DNA of 64,000 nucleotides from Paenibacillus sp. PCH8 (GCF_002968835.1 NZ_PKQK01000002.1:930001-994000), one strand, 5' to 3'. Positions 27,790-37,786 are shown, counted from the stretch's first letter. Notes: a model not told the origin generated them from the letters alone. Program-made: numbers and translations.

Positions 27790-28608
27790 CTATTTCAGTA
27801 GAAGCGTACCAGTACCCGCCCATACCTCTTGCAAAGCCAAACGAAAGATACGGTCCAATTCCTCCACCTCAACAGCATCCTCATTCGTCATCTGGGCGGC
27901 CAGTTGTTCTACATGCTCAATCGTCTCCGCCAAAAATGTCTGTATCGCAGGCAGCTGCGGCTCCAGATCCAGTTCCTCGCCCGCCTTTTTCCGGCGCAAC
28001 AATTCATGAATCTCCGTATAAAGTGGTGCATTCACAGGCACAAGTTCCTGGACCAATTCCTCAAATGCCATCGGCGGCATCGTATCATAACGTTCGATCC
28101 AGCCGCAGGCCAGTAACGGACGCAGCACATAGAAATACTTCTTGATCTTCACTTGCTCACCTTGCAGATAATCCCGAAAATTACCCTTCGCCATATTGAG
28201 ATAATGATACATGCAGGACTTCGGCGAGAACGTAAGCGGCGATAGTGCCCGAATATGTTCTGCCACGCTATACGGCTCATCATACTGGATGGGGGATTGC
28301 AACCATTCCAGCAGCGGCGGGTTTGATTTGCGAAACAGCTTCAGTGCCTTGCGCAGATCCCAACCGTTGATGTCGAGCTGATCACTGATCGGACGTTCGA
28401 TAACATCCCTTCGATCCTCAATCGACAAGTACCATTCCAAAGGTCTTACATATAAGAAACGCACATCATAATCACTATCCTGTGAAGGAAACCCCCACGC
28501 CCGGCTGCCCGATTCACAGGCATAGATGATCCGCACCTGCTCCTCCTGTTCAATCTGCTTCAGCTGCTGTCTGATCGTATCCCTCATATCTTCATGAACA
28601 TAAGTCAT
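27790..28608 (-). CDS. YcgL/RlaP-type nucleotidyltransferase
   Basis: A 272-residue DNA polymerase beta-like nucleotidyltransferase of the COG3541 (YcgL) group. The catalytic motif is ESGSRAWGFPSQDSDYDVRF (about 32-51), with the two Asp residues of the metal site. A helical C-terminal half carries the family-typical SPKSCMYHYLNMAKGN. Some members (RlaP) are linked to RNA repair, but no RNA ligase gene lies here. Preceded by AGGAGGAGAGCG. Monocistronic. Confidence 0.87.
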   Translation of the reverse strand: MTYVHEDMRDTIRQQLKQIEQEEQVRIIYACESGSRAWGFPSQDSDYDVRFLYVRPLEWYLSIEDRRDVIERPISDQLDINGWDLRKALKLFRKSNPPLLEWLQSPIQYDEPYSVAEHIRALSPLTFSPKSCMYHYLNMAKGNFRDYLQGEQVKIKKYFYVLRPLLACGWIERYDTMPPMAFEELVQELVPVNAPLYTEIHELLRRKKAGEELDLEPQLPAIQTFLAETIEHVEQLAAQMTNEDAVEVEELDRIFRLALQEVWAGTGTLLLK

Positions 28609-28825
28609 GTCCGCTCTCCTCCTTCAAAAAACAATCCATATCTCTTATTATGCCTCTCAAATGACCTGCACGAACACGGTAAAAGTATGACGACCTTGCT
28701 AATCATAAGTTTAAAATGAAACCAGCTTCTCATCCTGATACAATACAGGGATACGAGAAGTACGAAAGAGCGAATGATATCGCTCACCATTCGCCTGACT
28801 CCAGGCCACCAAGGAGTGAATATGT

Positions 28826-30181
28826 ATGGCAAGAGAGAGTTTTGACAAAGAAATTCAGTTTCTGCGTATGTTATCGCTGACAAGCGGTGCATATAATCGC
28901 AAACAGTATGCTGAGCGCCTTGGCATATCCGTACATACCTTTGACAAAACCCAGCGCCGATTAAAAGAAATCATGCAGACTGTCGCTGACCAGCGACTCG
29001 GTGCAGAAGCAAGCCGGGAGATGGCTGACCTTGTTCGTTTTCAGTACGGAGAATCCGCTGAACCCATGCTGCTCTTCCTCTACCGCGCCAAGTCGATGAA
29101 AGAGACTGAAGTCCAGCGACTTTCCGTCCTTTTGAAAATTTTACAAGATAACGCCGCCACCGCAATGGAACTGCTAGACGCCTGTTGTGCCGATCTGCCA
29201 GAAGAGCTGGCATTGCCTGACGAGAAGACCATTCGCTCGGATCTGAAGTATCTGGAAGAAGTCGGCGTTATTCGTAAGGAGCCGGGTGGCAGACCCTATC
29301 GGTATGCCTTGCAACAAGATATGCTTACCAAATTAACGGTAGAAGAACAGCTGGAGTTGTATGATTTTGTAGATATCATGGCGAACACTCAGGTTCCATC
29401 CGTACAGGGGTATTTATTGCGGGATAGTCTGAAGAAGGCTATTACAGCGAACTTTCCACAGGAAGAGGCTACCGAACCTTATATCTATAAGTATCACTAT
29501 TATTCTCGCATCCTGGACGAAGCTCACCTGTACACCCTGCTTGGTGCAATTCGCCAGCGCAAACGTGTGCAATTTCTGTACTTCTCACCGAAAAAACCAT
29601 CCAGCTATAGCTCACAGAATACAAATCCACGATTCGAGCGCGAAGCCAGTGGACAATCCAACCGGATCGTTCCGCTCGAAGTGATCTATGACCATCAGTA
29701 TGGTCGCTGGTATGTCATTGGATATCAGGGTCGCCGCGGATATGTGAAGTTCCGCATGGAAGGTATAACACAACTGGAAGAACAGGATTCAGTGGAAGAG
29801 GAATACATGCTTGAATTGAAGCAACAGTGGACCGAAATCAGTCGCTACAGTTGGCTGGTGGATACAGGGAATACCATGACGGTTCAAGCCCGCTTTTTCC
29901 ATCCCGGGCATGGTCAGCGCAACTTCATTCTGGATCGGGTTCGTCTACAAGGCCAATGGGGAACGATTACACCCGAAACGGACCACACCTTTCTATATGA
30001 GATTCAAGTGAACGGCATCACCGAGATCAAACCATGGCTAAGGAGTTTTGGCTCAAGCTGCGAGGTTATTGCACCCCTTAGGCTGCGTCAGGAAATGATC
30101 AAGGAATGGAAGGAGATTGCGGCGTATTATGAACCTGTTCGAGAAGATGTTCAACTACCAGATGATGACGAGGCTGAATGA
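28826..30181 (+). CDS. WYL-domain transcriptional regulator (first of tandem pair)
   Basis: A 451-residue regulator with an N-terminal winged-helix-like region (YAERLGISVHTFDKTQRRLK, about 31-50), a second DNA-binding-like segment (TIRSDLKYLEEVGVIRK) and a WYL domain from about 235 (RKRVQFLYFSPKK, then GRWYVIGYQGRRGYVKFRME). WYL domains bind ligands, often nucleic acids or nucleotides. Ribosome site AAGGAG lies 9 bases from ATG. The next gene overlaps by 53 bp and also encodes a WYL-like protein, reminiscent of the PafB-PafC pair. Confidence 0.9.
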   Translation: MARESFDKEIQFLRMLSLTSGAYNRKQYAERLGISVHTFDKTQRRLKEIMQTVADQRLGAEASREMADLVRFQYGESAEPMLLFLYRAKSMKETEVQRLSVLLKILQDNAATAMELLDACCADLPEELALPDEKTIRSDLKYLEEVGVIRKEPGGRPYRYALQQDMLTKLTVEEQLELYDFVDIMANTQVPSVQGYLLRDSLKKAITANFPQEEATEPYIYKYHYYSRILDEAHLYTLLGAIRQRKRVQFLYFSPKKPSSYSSQNTNPRFEREASGQSNRIVPLEVIYDHQYGRWYVIGYQGRRGYVKFRMEGITQLEEQDSVEEEYMLELKQQWTEISRYSWLVDTGNTMTVQARFFHPGHGQRNFILDRVRLQGQWGTITPETDHTFLYEIQVNGITEIKPWLRSFGSSCEVIAPLRLRQEMIKEWKEIAAYYEPVREDVQLPDDDEAE

Positions 30182-31022
30182 GACCGGACTGTTCACCTGG
30201 ACCTCACAGGAACGGGCCTGGCTTCGTATGATGCTGCATCACCCCGCTGCACGAGAAGCGCTGAGCCCGGTTACGCTGGACAAAATGCACCATATGCTCG
30301 ATGGGGAACATGACCTGAACCTGCAGGATTACCTGACAGAAAAAGCCAAGAGTGAAGAAAACAGTGTTTCTCATCCACTACTTCAACCGTTACGGCAGAT
30401 CATTCTGCACCATCAGGGATTTCGACTAACGGGTCGCGTCCGCAATGGACGCACGAGCCAAGACCAATTCGGCTTCCCGTACAAACTGGAATATTCCATG
30501 GTCAAAAAAGAATGGTACGTGCTCTGGTACGCCCCTCGCTTCGACAAACTCATGTCCACCAAGCTGCACAGCATCGTTACGGCGGAAGCCCAGCATGTCG
30601 AACCGGAGAGCGCTTCGGTGTACACTGCCAACATTGCTGCGTTGACCGAGAAGCGCAAGACGACCGTCACCATCGAGGTACTGCCCGAATTCAATCAGGA
30701 GCTGTCACGAATTCTGTATGCCTTCTCCTGCTTCGAGAAACAAGTCGAGTATATAGAGGATCAGCAAATGTACAGAATTGAGCTGACCGTTCCACGGAAT
30801 GAGATCGATTACGTCTTATCCAAAATGCGTTTTCTGGGCAAACGGGTTCGGATTGCTGACCATGCCGTTCTCCAACAGCGCATGTCCGAGACTGCCGCCA
30901 AAGTATTGGCACGTTACGCTGAATCTGAACCCGACCGAAATATCGAACACCCATTGGGAGGCCGGCACCTCCAGCATGAGGAAGAACCTCATGCTAAGGC
31001 TGATGGTCAAGATTTGGCATGA
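30129..31022 (+). CDS. WYL-domain protein (second of tandem pair)
   Basis: A 297-residue protein whose central region resembles a WYL domain (about 93-165; VKKEWYVLWYAPRFDKLMST). The N-terminal part lacks an obvious helix-turn-helix, so it may work only as a partner of the preceding regulator. The start is taken at ATG 30129, 11 bases from AAGGAGA; the frame opens at TTG 30117. The 53-bp overlap with the upstream gene implies coupled translation and a common complex. The tandem arrangement is well supported; the target genes are unknown. Confidence 0.82.
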   Translation: MNLFEKMFNYQMMTRLNETGLFTWTSQERAWLRMMLHHPAAREALSPVTLDKMHHMLDGEHDLNLQDYLTEKAKSEENSVSHPLLQPLRQIILHHQGFRLTGRVRNGRTSQDQFGFPYKLEYSMVKKEWYVLWYAPRFDKLMSTKLHSIVTAEAQHVEPESASVYTANIAALTEKRKTTVTIEVLPEFNQELSRILYAFSCFEKQVEYIEDQQMYRIELTVPRNEIDYVLSKMRFLGKRVRIADHAVLQQRMSETAAKVLARYAESEPDRNIEHPLGGRHLQHEEEPHAKADGQDLA

Positions 31023-31069
31023 GGTTGCATTCTTATTCATTAAGCAAAAGCAAACCTGTAACCCAGCAA

Positions 31070-31202
31070 AAAAGGGTTGTCTCCAAAGGCTTCCTCCATA
31101 GGCCTAAACATGAAAATAGCGCGTCTCCGATTCGTTACATTTTCAAATGGACTGAAATGCACCCAATCGTTTTTTGAAGGGCTTTCGAGACAGCCCCCTT
31201 TT
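31070..31202. mobile_element. Short transposon-like element (relative of the 20832 element)
   Basis: It is bounded by AAAGGGTTGTCTC and GAGACAGCCCCCTTT. Its left end GTCTCCAAAGGCTTCCTCC closely matches the complement of the right end of the 20832-21425 element. It carries a single inverted 25-bp unit (31114-31138) of the 195-bp element family. No coding capacity. Confidence 0.65.
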
Positions 31203-31211
31203 GTTATATCT

Positions 31212-31712
31212 CTACGTACTGCTACTGCCGGCAGCCGAATTCCGTCTTTTATTAATCGCATGTACGCCCATAACGACCGCAATTAATTCATACGTATCCA
31301 GCTGTTCCGACTGGTTGTCTAATACAAATGCGGCTGTACTAAACCAGCCACTGGTACGACGGAAACTGGCTACGATGCGGCCACTACTGCCGGTTATATC
31401 ATATTCCTGTGAAAATGCTGGAGCAGACACCTCATACGTCCCGCGTGATCCTGCGTCATATTCATATTTCTTGCTGAAGAAACTGAATCTCGCCCGCAAT
31501 ACACCCAGATGTCTCCCATCTGCTGAAGTGATATCCCAACGATTGGTTAACATGCGGAATTTGCCGCTGCAGACCAATCCCGCGTGATCCGATACATCGA
31601 GCGAAGCTCCAAAAACACTTTTCAAATCCAGATGTCCGGCCTGTTCTTGATTCGGATTCATAATTTCGGTATAACCTGCATTGAAAAAGTTATCCCTGAA
31701 GTAAAGTTCCAT
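31212..31712 (-). CDS. LURP-one-related (tubby-like) family protein
   Basis: A 166-residue single-domain beta-barrel protein of the LURP-one/tubby C-terminal type (YFRDNFFNAGYTEIM; KFRMLTNRWDITSADGRHLG). Alternating strands of scramblase-like proteins are recognisable, and the C-terminus has the hydrophobic YELIAVVMGVHAINK helix. Its function in bacteria is unknown; it may bind lipid or membrane. ATG 31712 follows AAAGGAGA at 7 bases. Monocistronic. Confidence 0.85.
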   Translation of the reverse strand: MELYFRDNFFNAGYTEIMNPNQEQAGHLDLKSVFGASLDVSDHAGLVCSGKFRMLTNRWDITSADGRHLGVLRARFSFFSKKYEYDAGSRGTYEVSAPAFSQEYDITGSSGRIVASFRRTSGWFSTAAFVLDNQSEQLDTYELIAVVMGVHAINKRRNSAAGSSST

Positions 31713-31810
31713 AACGATCTCTCCTTTCACTCACATTTCAGTATATAAAAAAAGACGAGCAACTCTCGTCGCCCGTGTCATTTTATCCCGATATATTCAT
31801 AACGTGTTCA

Positions 31811-32551
31811 TTATACTTCAACTTTTTTGTTATTCAGGTAAATGGTAGCCCACACCAGTATGACTGCCACGATCAATTCAAATATAATGCTTCCAAACAT
31901 GCCATCCGACCATATCAAGCCATTGGCCGTAATTGAAATTCCTGTACTTTCTTCTGTGTATTGAAACAACTCATTCGGATTAAAACGTCCAGCCAAGACA
32001 ATATTTTCGAGCCAACTAATCAGATTGACCAGGACAAGAAATGCAACAATTCCGATCCACGGCCCTGTTTTCCAGCGGAAGCTGCCTGCAATACTAATGG
32101 ATAGAAAGATGATAAAGAGACTGAATAAGATAATCCAAGCCAAAAACAGCAACAGTGAGATCATATCCGATACTTGCATACCTGAAAGATTGATATAGGT
32201 GGATAGGTCTATCCCAAGCTTCATGGTAGTGTAGAGGTAAACGTGTATGCTACCTATAATCAACAACCCCAATCCGCAAAGGGCTCCAAAGATTAATGGA
32301 GACAACACATGTGACAGACCCGTTACGGGTAATAGGCGGCGATTATACGAGCGAATATTGGACGTGTAGGTTTTAATCATTTTCACATAGATCGCCACAC
32401 CTGCTCCAATATATACCATAATGCCAAGTATATTCCCTGTGACTCCAGACAGGAACAGGGTCTGCCCAATCTGAGCGATAATCAATATGACTAGCCCGGC
32501 GAGCAGTGTATTCCAGTTCTTTCTAAAGTCATACTTCAACAATGTCATCAT
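31811..32551 (-). CDS. ABC transporter permease (YtrC/D-like)
   Basis: A 246-residue integral membrane protein with about six helices, beginning MMTLLKYDFRKNWNTLLAGL, the usual ABC-2-type opening. It is the last gene of a GntR-ATPase-permease operon, and its start overlaps the ATPase stop by four bases (ATGA). The substrate is unknown; in Bacillus the YtrA-linked transporters respond to cell-wall antibiotics. Confidence 0.85.
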   Translation of the reverse strand: MMTLLKYDFRKNWNTLLAGLVILIIAQIGQTLFLSGVTGNILGIMVYIGAGVAIYVKMIKTYTSNIRSYNRRLLPVTGLSHVLSPLIFGALCGLGLLIIGSIHVYLYTTMKLGIDLSTYINLSGMQVSDMISLLLFLAWIILFSLFIIFLSISIAGSFRWKTGPWIGIVAFLVLVNLISWLENIVLAGRFNPNELFQYTEESTGISITANGLIWSDGMFGSIIFELIVAVILVWATIYLNNKKVEV

Positions 32552-33246
32552 TCCGCATAGACCTCCTTGAACATCTCATCCACACTTTTTCCATACTTCA
32601 GACGGAGCGTTTCCACTTCTTCACGCATCACCAGTTCGCCCTCGCGAATAAAGACCACTTCATCAAAAATCCGTTCAATGTCATTCACAAGATGTGTGGA
32701 GATGACCAAACTGCTGTCCTCATCATAGAATCTGACGATCGCGTCCAGAATCTTGCCTCGCGCAACCGGATCTACTCCGCCAATAGGTTCATCCAGCAGA
32801 TATAGACGAGCTTTGCGAGAAAGGGCCAGTGTTAGTTGTAGTCGTTCATTCATGCCTTTCGACAGATGCCGTACCCGATCACTCTCGACAAGGTTCATGA
32901 AATCCAGCATCTCCCGCGCCTTCTCTTCATCAAAATCAGCATAAAAATCACGATAGTATGCAATCGCATCTCGTACTTTCATCCAATTCTCCGTCAACGG
33001 ACGATCCGGCATAAAGGATACAAGCGACTTCGTCTCCAATCCGACAGGCTTACCGGTGACCTGAATCGTTCCACTGCTGGGATGTAACAAACCTGCAACC
33101 AGCTTCATCAAGGTACTCTTTCCGCTACCATTGCTCCCCAGCAGACCTACGATTCGGCCTGGAGCGATATCCAGTGTAATATTGCTTAATGCTTTCTTGT
33201 TACCATATATTTTGTTCACCTGATTCAGTTCAAGGATATTACTCAT
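32548..33246 (-). CDS. ABC transporter ATP-binding protein
   Basis: A 232-residue ATPase. Walker A is GLLGSNGSGKST (about 36-47), the signature is LSKGMNERLQL (a degenerate LSGGQ), Walker B is LYLLDEPIGGVDP and the switch His is in VISTHLV. ATG 33246 lies 8 bases from GGAGG; 11 codons upstream in frame are unsupported. It overlaps the preceding GntR gene by 8 bp and the permease by 4 bp. It energises the permease encoded next to it. Confidence 0.93.
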   Translation of the reverse strand: MSNILELNQVNKIYGNKKALSNITLDIAPGRIVGLLGSNGSGKSTLMKLVAGLLHPSSGTIQVTGKPVGLETKSLVSFMPDRPLTENWMKVRDAIAYYRDFYADFDEEKAREMLDFMNLVESDRVRHLSKGMNERLQLTLALSRKARLYLLDEPIGGVDPVARGKILDAIVRFYDEDSSLVISTHLVNDIERIFDEVVFIREGELVMREEVETLRLKYGKSVDEMFKEVYAE

Positions 33247-33625
33247 GCGTTGTTCCTCCCTTTCCTTCCGCAACGGCATCGGCCACGATCGATAAGATAT
33301 CCTGCTCTTCGATCCCCAGTTCCTTCATTCCGGTCAGAAAACGTTCCAGTAATTCACCGGCCATTTCTTTTTTGATCGTCATAATCTTCCGCTCCTCACT
33401 GGTCACGTATCTGCCCAAGCCCCGTTTGGTTTCGACCACTTCTTCCCGCTCAAGCTCCTGAAATGTCCGTTGTACTGTATTTGGATTGATCTGCAATTCA
33501 GCGGCCAATTCTCGAACCGAAGGAATCTTGTCGCCTGCCTTTAGTGTTCCGGTCACAATCTGTCTCTTGATGTACTGCATAATCTGCAGATAGATCGGTA
33601 AGTTATTATCAAATTCCATAGTCAC
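33239..33625 (-). CDS. GntR-family regulator, YtrA subfamily
   Basis: A 128-residue regulator. The winged helix (about 10-75; SVRELAAELQINPNTVQRTF) is followed by the short C-terminal helical tail typical of YtrA proteins. As first gene of the operon it probably represses its own ABC transporter. The GTG start lies 10 bases from GAGGAG; ATG two codons later is an alternative. A parallel module at 47715-50998 has the same gene order. Confidence 0.92.
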   Translation of the reverse strand: MTMEFDNNLPIYLQIMQYIKRQIVTGTLKAGDKIPSVRELAAELQINPNTVQRTFQELEREEVVETKRGLGRYVTSEERKIMTIKKEMAGELLERFLTGMKELGIEEQDILSIVADAVAEGKGGTTHE

Positions 33626-33663
33626 AAAGCGCTCACTCCTCTCTGTATTGGTGTGTTAGTTAC

Positions 33664-33692
33664 ATAGTACACTAGTGATTTGGTATTGTAAA
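33664..33692 (-). promoter_or_regulatory. Promoter of the GntR-ABC operon
   Basis: On the minus strand TTTACA (33692-33687), a 17-base spacer and TACTAT (33669-33664). TAGT/ACTA half-sites around the -10 could be the YtrA-type operator. Confidence 0.65.
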
Positions 33693-33756
33693 GCCCATTT
33701 ATTTAATATTTTCATAACGGATGGGGAAATAGAAAAGGGAACGGGAATGAGGATAT

Positions 33757-33813
33757 GGATACCACGGCAAAAAGAGCAGATCATGAAGATCTGCTCTTTT
33801 TGCCGTGGTATCC
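33757..33813. terminator. Long perfect hairpin, probable terminator
   Basis: Two 26-base arms (33757-33782 and 33788-33813) pair without mismatch around a 5-base loop. The inner part, AAAAAGAGCAGATC and its complement, is a classical terminator in both directions. It lies just after the aldo/keto reductase stop. The outer 12 bp of stem are unusual. Confidence 0.7.
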
Positions 33814-33832
33814 TCATCTATTCATCCGGTGG

Positions 33833-34698
33833 TTATACGATATCCAAAGGTACTTTGCCTTCTGGTGCAGGAAAAGCCTCACTCAACCGGGTCAACTCGT
33901 CTTGTGTCAAGACGATGCTCAACGCCGCCGCATTATCTGCCACATGATGTAGCTGCACTGCTTTGGGAATCGCCAGTACATCTCCATCCCTGATCACCCA
34001 AGCCAGCGCAATCTGTGAAGTAGTTACCCCTCGATCCTGTGCAATTTCACGAATGACCGGGTGCTCCAACAATTCACCGCGAAGTGTGCCACCTTGAGCC
34101 AGCGGACAATAAGCCATGATCGGAACACGCCGTTCACGCATCCAGGGGAGCAGATCTCGTTCAATGCCACGAGAAGCCGCATGGTATAGCACCTGATTGA
34201 CCATACAGTGAGAGCCATCCGGCAAACTCCATAACTCCCTCATATCCCCTGTATCCAGATTTGATACACCCCAGCGCAGAATTTTACCGGACTGCTTCAG
34301 TTGCTCCAGAGCCTGAACCGTCTCTTCGAGCGGGACTCCCCCACGCCAATGGAGCAAATACAGATCCAGGCGATCGGTGCCGAGACGCGCGAGACTGCGA
34401 TCACAGGCGTTAATCATCTGCTTGCGATCCGCATGATGGGGGTACACTTTAGACACGAGAAATACATCATCACGATATCCCGCGATCGCTTTTCCCGTAA
34501 CCTCTTCTGCTCCACCTTCTGCATACATCTCAGCTGTATCAATAACGTTCATCCCCGTTCAATTCCGAAACGAAGTGCCCGTACTTCTTCTTCCCGGCTG
34601 GATGGATTCTCACCCAAGTTCCATGTGCCCTGCCCAATCGCAGGCAACAACGTTCCATCCGGAAGTTCAATCGTTCGTGCTTGATCACCATGCTTCAT
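33833..34698 (-). pseudogene. Aldo/keto reductase, one-base frameshift
   Basis: NADPH-dependent AKR, about 288 residues when joined. The N-terminal frame reads RTIELPDGTLLPAIGQGTWN up to RFGIERG, and the rest resumes MNVIDTAEMYAEGGAEE with the active-site Asp and Tyr, then RWGVSNLD and the C-terminal QIALAWVI. A single G missing from the run at 34553-34556 causes the break, with no other damage. ATG 34698 follows GGAGGAATACAG. Probably an intact gene carrying an assembly error. Confidence 0.9.
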
Positions 34699-34742
34699 CT
34701 GTATTCCTCCATTCTGAAGAATCTATTTCCGTTGTGACCTCT

Positions 34743-35300
34743 CTATCTACGACTTAACGAAGGATGAACCAGGCTATCATTCTCATGTCTCCAGTGGCAC
34801 ACCATCATGATATACAATTGGTCCAACGGCAATGTGAGGCTGCTCTGGGCAATACTAAGGGTCGCATCGACCATATTGCTGTTCACCGTCATCAGCTTGC
34901 GCTTCATTCCGTTCTGGCGATCCAGGAAGGCCTTCTCGTCCCGCATTTTGATCCCAATCATTTTCTGACCCATGAGTTCATACATAAAAATTTTCTCAAC
35001 ATCTTTCCAGGCCACTGCACCACCCGCCGTGTAGGAAGATGAATCGACAAACCCTCGTTCATTGATTACGAATGAGGGTTCCTTCTTAATCATCTTGACC
35101 AGACTGTAGCAGAAACATAGCCCAAAAAACAGAATGGAAAGCAGTCCAATCACCTCCGAAATGATAGACCCGTTCGCCCCTGATGACCCATCAATAATCA
35201 AAAAAAATCCGGTTGCCACAAAAAGTGCCGCCCCTGCTGTAAGCCACGCCATTCGTTTCCGGTTCGGATATTCTACATGCTGCTCATAGGATACGCTCAA
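34743..35300 (-). CDS. STM3941-like membrane protein
   Basis: A 185-residue protein with two N-terminal membrane helices (about 18-38 and 46-68), followed by a cytosolic PH-like domain (GAVAWKDVEKIFMYELMGQK and IGIKMRDEKAFLDRQNGMKR). The layout matches the STM3941 family, whose function is unknown. The ATG follows GAGGAACGTCACG. It stands alone between the aldo/keto reductase and the divergent S9 peptidase. Confidence 0.8.
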   Translation of the reverse strand: MSVSYEQHVEYPNRKRMAWLTAGAALFVATGFFLIIDGSSGANGSIISEVIGLLSILFFGLCFCYSLVKMIKKEPSFVINERGFVDSSSYTAGGAVAWKDVEKIFMYELMGQKMIGIKMRDEKAFLDRQNGMKRKLMTVNSNMVDATLSIAQSSLTLPLDQLYIMMVCHWRHENDSLVHPSLSRR

Positions 35301-35637
35301 CGTGACGTTCCTCCTTCATTACGACTGAATATAAGTGTTATATATAAACGAAGTTCAATGAATCAACTAATCTGTGTTCCCAACAGGAATTGCATTGTAC
35401 ATTAAACCAAATGAACGTGCATTAAACATGATATTCATACCATTTTTCGTCTTTTCCGAGTTTATTCAACATTAGGATTCGTCATCCTTTGAGCAAATCC
35501 TTTTTCATTTCCCATACAATCATAAAAAGTCCTAAGCCTACATTCAGTACGATATTGTCCTGTCCTTCGCTTTCCGTTAGTATAAATGGAAAGGTTAGGA
35601 AATTAACCGATTCTGAATCAGGGTGGGAGGATACACA
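35301..35637. other. Divergent intergenic region
   Basis: It holds the promoters of the STM3941-like and S9 peptidase genes. The minus strand of about 35480-35620 is open and encodes a membrane-like stretch ending MIVWEMKKDLLKG, but no start codon or ribosome site supports it. Confidence 0.4.
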
Positions 35638-37655
35638 ATGAACAGTCTACGCGGCATAACATCGGAAGATCTGTATCAGATTACATGGGTTAATGATCCA
35701 ACTCCGTCTCCTCAAGATGGACAGCTGGTATACGTAAGCCGGCAAACGAATGAAGCACGTGACGGTTATTGTTCTCACCTGAGACTACTGCATCTGGGGA
35801 GTCAAAAGGACAGGCCCTTCACCTTTGGGGACAAGGATCATTCCCCGGCCTGGTCGCCGGATGGATCTCAGCTTGCCTTTATACGAGAGGTTGATAGGAA
35901 ATCGCAAGTGTGGCTAATCCCTTCGGATGGCGGAGAAGCACAGCAGATTAGTCACCTGGAACATGGAGTCAGTTCCCTGCTGTGGTCACCCGACGGCCGG
36001 ACCATACTTGTGAAGTCATCCGTGGATATGACAAACCAAGAAGAATCGCATTCTACGAATTCCAAACCGGATACAACGGATGACAACAAACTGCCCCAAG
36101 AACTCGTTGTAAACCGGATTCGCATGAAATCAGATGGCAGCGGGCTATGGGATGGAAAACGTACTCATCTTTTTGCAATTGTGCCCCTGAGCGCTGAAGC
36201 CACCCTGTAACTACAGGTCATTACGATGTTGGAGATTACGCCTGGTCGCCGGATGGGACATCCATCGTATGGATTGCCCAACCGCCCGAAGAAGGTAAAG
36301 AACATAACGATTATACGCTGACCAACCATGTGTATCGTGCCAAGGCAGACGGATCGGATGTGCAGCAACTGACCCCGGAAGGATATACGTTCAGCAGACT
36401 GAGCTTCGCACCGGATGGAAAATCCTTGGCACTGCTCGCCAGTGACCGTTCCTATGGAAATGCCACGCTTGTGAAGTTGTATACCCTTCCGATATCAGGT
36501 GGTAAACTCGTATGTCTGAGCACAGATTGGGACGTACAGTTGAATCACAGCATTGTCGGCGACATGCGATCACATCTGACAACCACGGGGCCTGTATTCA
36601 GTCGGGATGGTTCATCCATCCTCTGTCTTGCCACCATTCATGGCAGCGTACGCGTTGCGAGATTTGCAAGAGACGGCAGCAGTGCCGATTATATACTGCC
36701 TGACGAGCAGGAGATTTATCAATTTGCCGAGCTGGAGAATGGGCAGTTCGTTGCTGCTGTAGCCGATACGCAAAGTCCTGGTGATCTTTATCTGTATGAA
36801 CAGCCAGAAGATACCGACGCAGAACCGATTCAACTCACCCGCAGCAACCCACAGTTGGAGGATGAGATCCACCTCAGCACACCGGAAACCTTCTGGTTCG
36901 ATTCCTCGGATGGATTACGCTTGCAAGGATGGATATTGAAACCTCACGGTATGGTGGATGGGGTCAAAATCCCGACCATTCTTGAGATTCACGGTGGACC
37001 GCATATGATGTATGGCTTTACATTTATGCATGAGTTTCAGATCCTCGCGGCCCAGGGCTACGCCGTCGTGTATATTAATCCACGCGGGGGGCTCGGGTAT
37101 GGACAGCAATTCGTCAATGCCTGTCGCGAGGACTACGGTGGTGGGGACTATCGTGACCTCATGGAAAGCGTGGATTACGCCCTGTCTCAATATACGTTTA
37201 TTGATGAATCCAGGCTGGGCGTAACCGGCGGCAGTTATGGAGGCTTCATGACCAACTGGATTGTGGGACACACCAATCGTTTCAAGGCTGCTGTTACCCA
37301 GCGTTCCATCTCCAATTGGCTATCGTTCTACGGCGTAAGTGACATTGGATATTTCTTCACGGAAGATCAGATTGGCGGCAATGCGTGGGACGACACCGAA
37401 AAACTGTGGAAGCACTCCCCACTCGCGTATGTAGGCAACGTCAACACACCACTGCTTATTTTGCATGGCGAACAGGACTTGCGGTGTCCAATGGAACAGG
37501 CCGAGCAATTATACGTCGCCCTGAAACGTCGCAAACAGACGACTCGGCTCGTTCGTTTCCCGGGAGCCAACCATGAGTTGTCCCGTGGAGGTCACCCTCA
37601 CTTGAGGGTACGCCGTCTGGAGCATATCGCCGGATGGTTTAACGAGTACCTGTAA
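35638..37655 (+). pseudogene. S9 family peptidase (acylaminoacyl-peptidase type), one-base frameshift
   Basis: Serine peptidase of the prolyl oligopeptidase family, about 672 residues when joined. An N-terminal beta-propeller with TolB-like repeats (HSPAWSPDGSQLAFI) precedes an alpha/beta-hydrolase domain with Ser in GGSYGGFMTNW, Asp in ILHGEQDLRCP and His in GANHELSRG. The first frame stops after PLSAEATL and the protein resumes with PVTTGHYDVGDYAWSPDG. A C missing from CCC at 36203-36205 explains it. ATG 35638 follows GGGAGG at 7 bases. Likely cytosolic and probably intact in the organism. Confidence 0.92.
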
Positions 37656-37741
37656 CGGAATTTTATTTCATATCTATTAAATATGTAAGAATTCTCCCTA
37701 TACATGATGTCTGAATAGAACACGGGTATAGATTAACAATT

Positions 37742-37786
37742 AAAAGCCGTCCATTGAAATGAGTATCCATTCCATGGGCGGCTTTT
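37742..37786 (+). terminator. Terminator after the S9 peptidase
   Basis: AAAAGCCGTCCAT pairs with ATGGGCGGCTTTT (one G-T pair). It lies between convergent genes and is probably bidirectional. Confidence 0.75.

Noticed and set aside
31040..31282. 80-codon minus-strand frame across the short transposon-like element
   Set aside because: It is made largely of the repeat element and has no ribosome site.
35480..35622. Open minus-strand frame ending in a membrane-like segment
   Set aside because: No start codon or ribosome site; it runs back antisense into the S9 peptidase gene.
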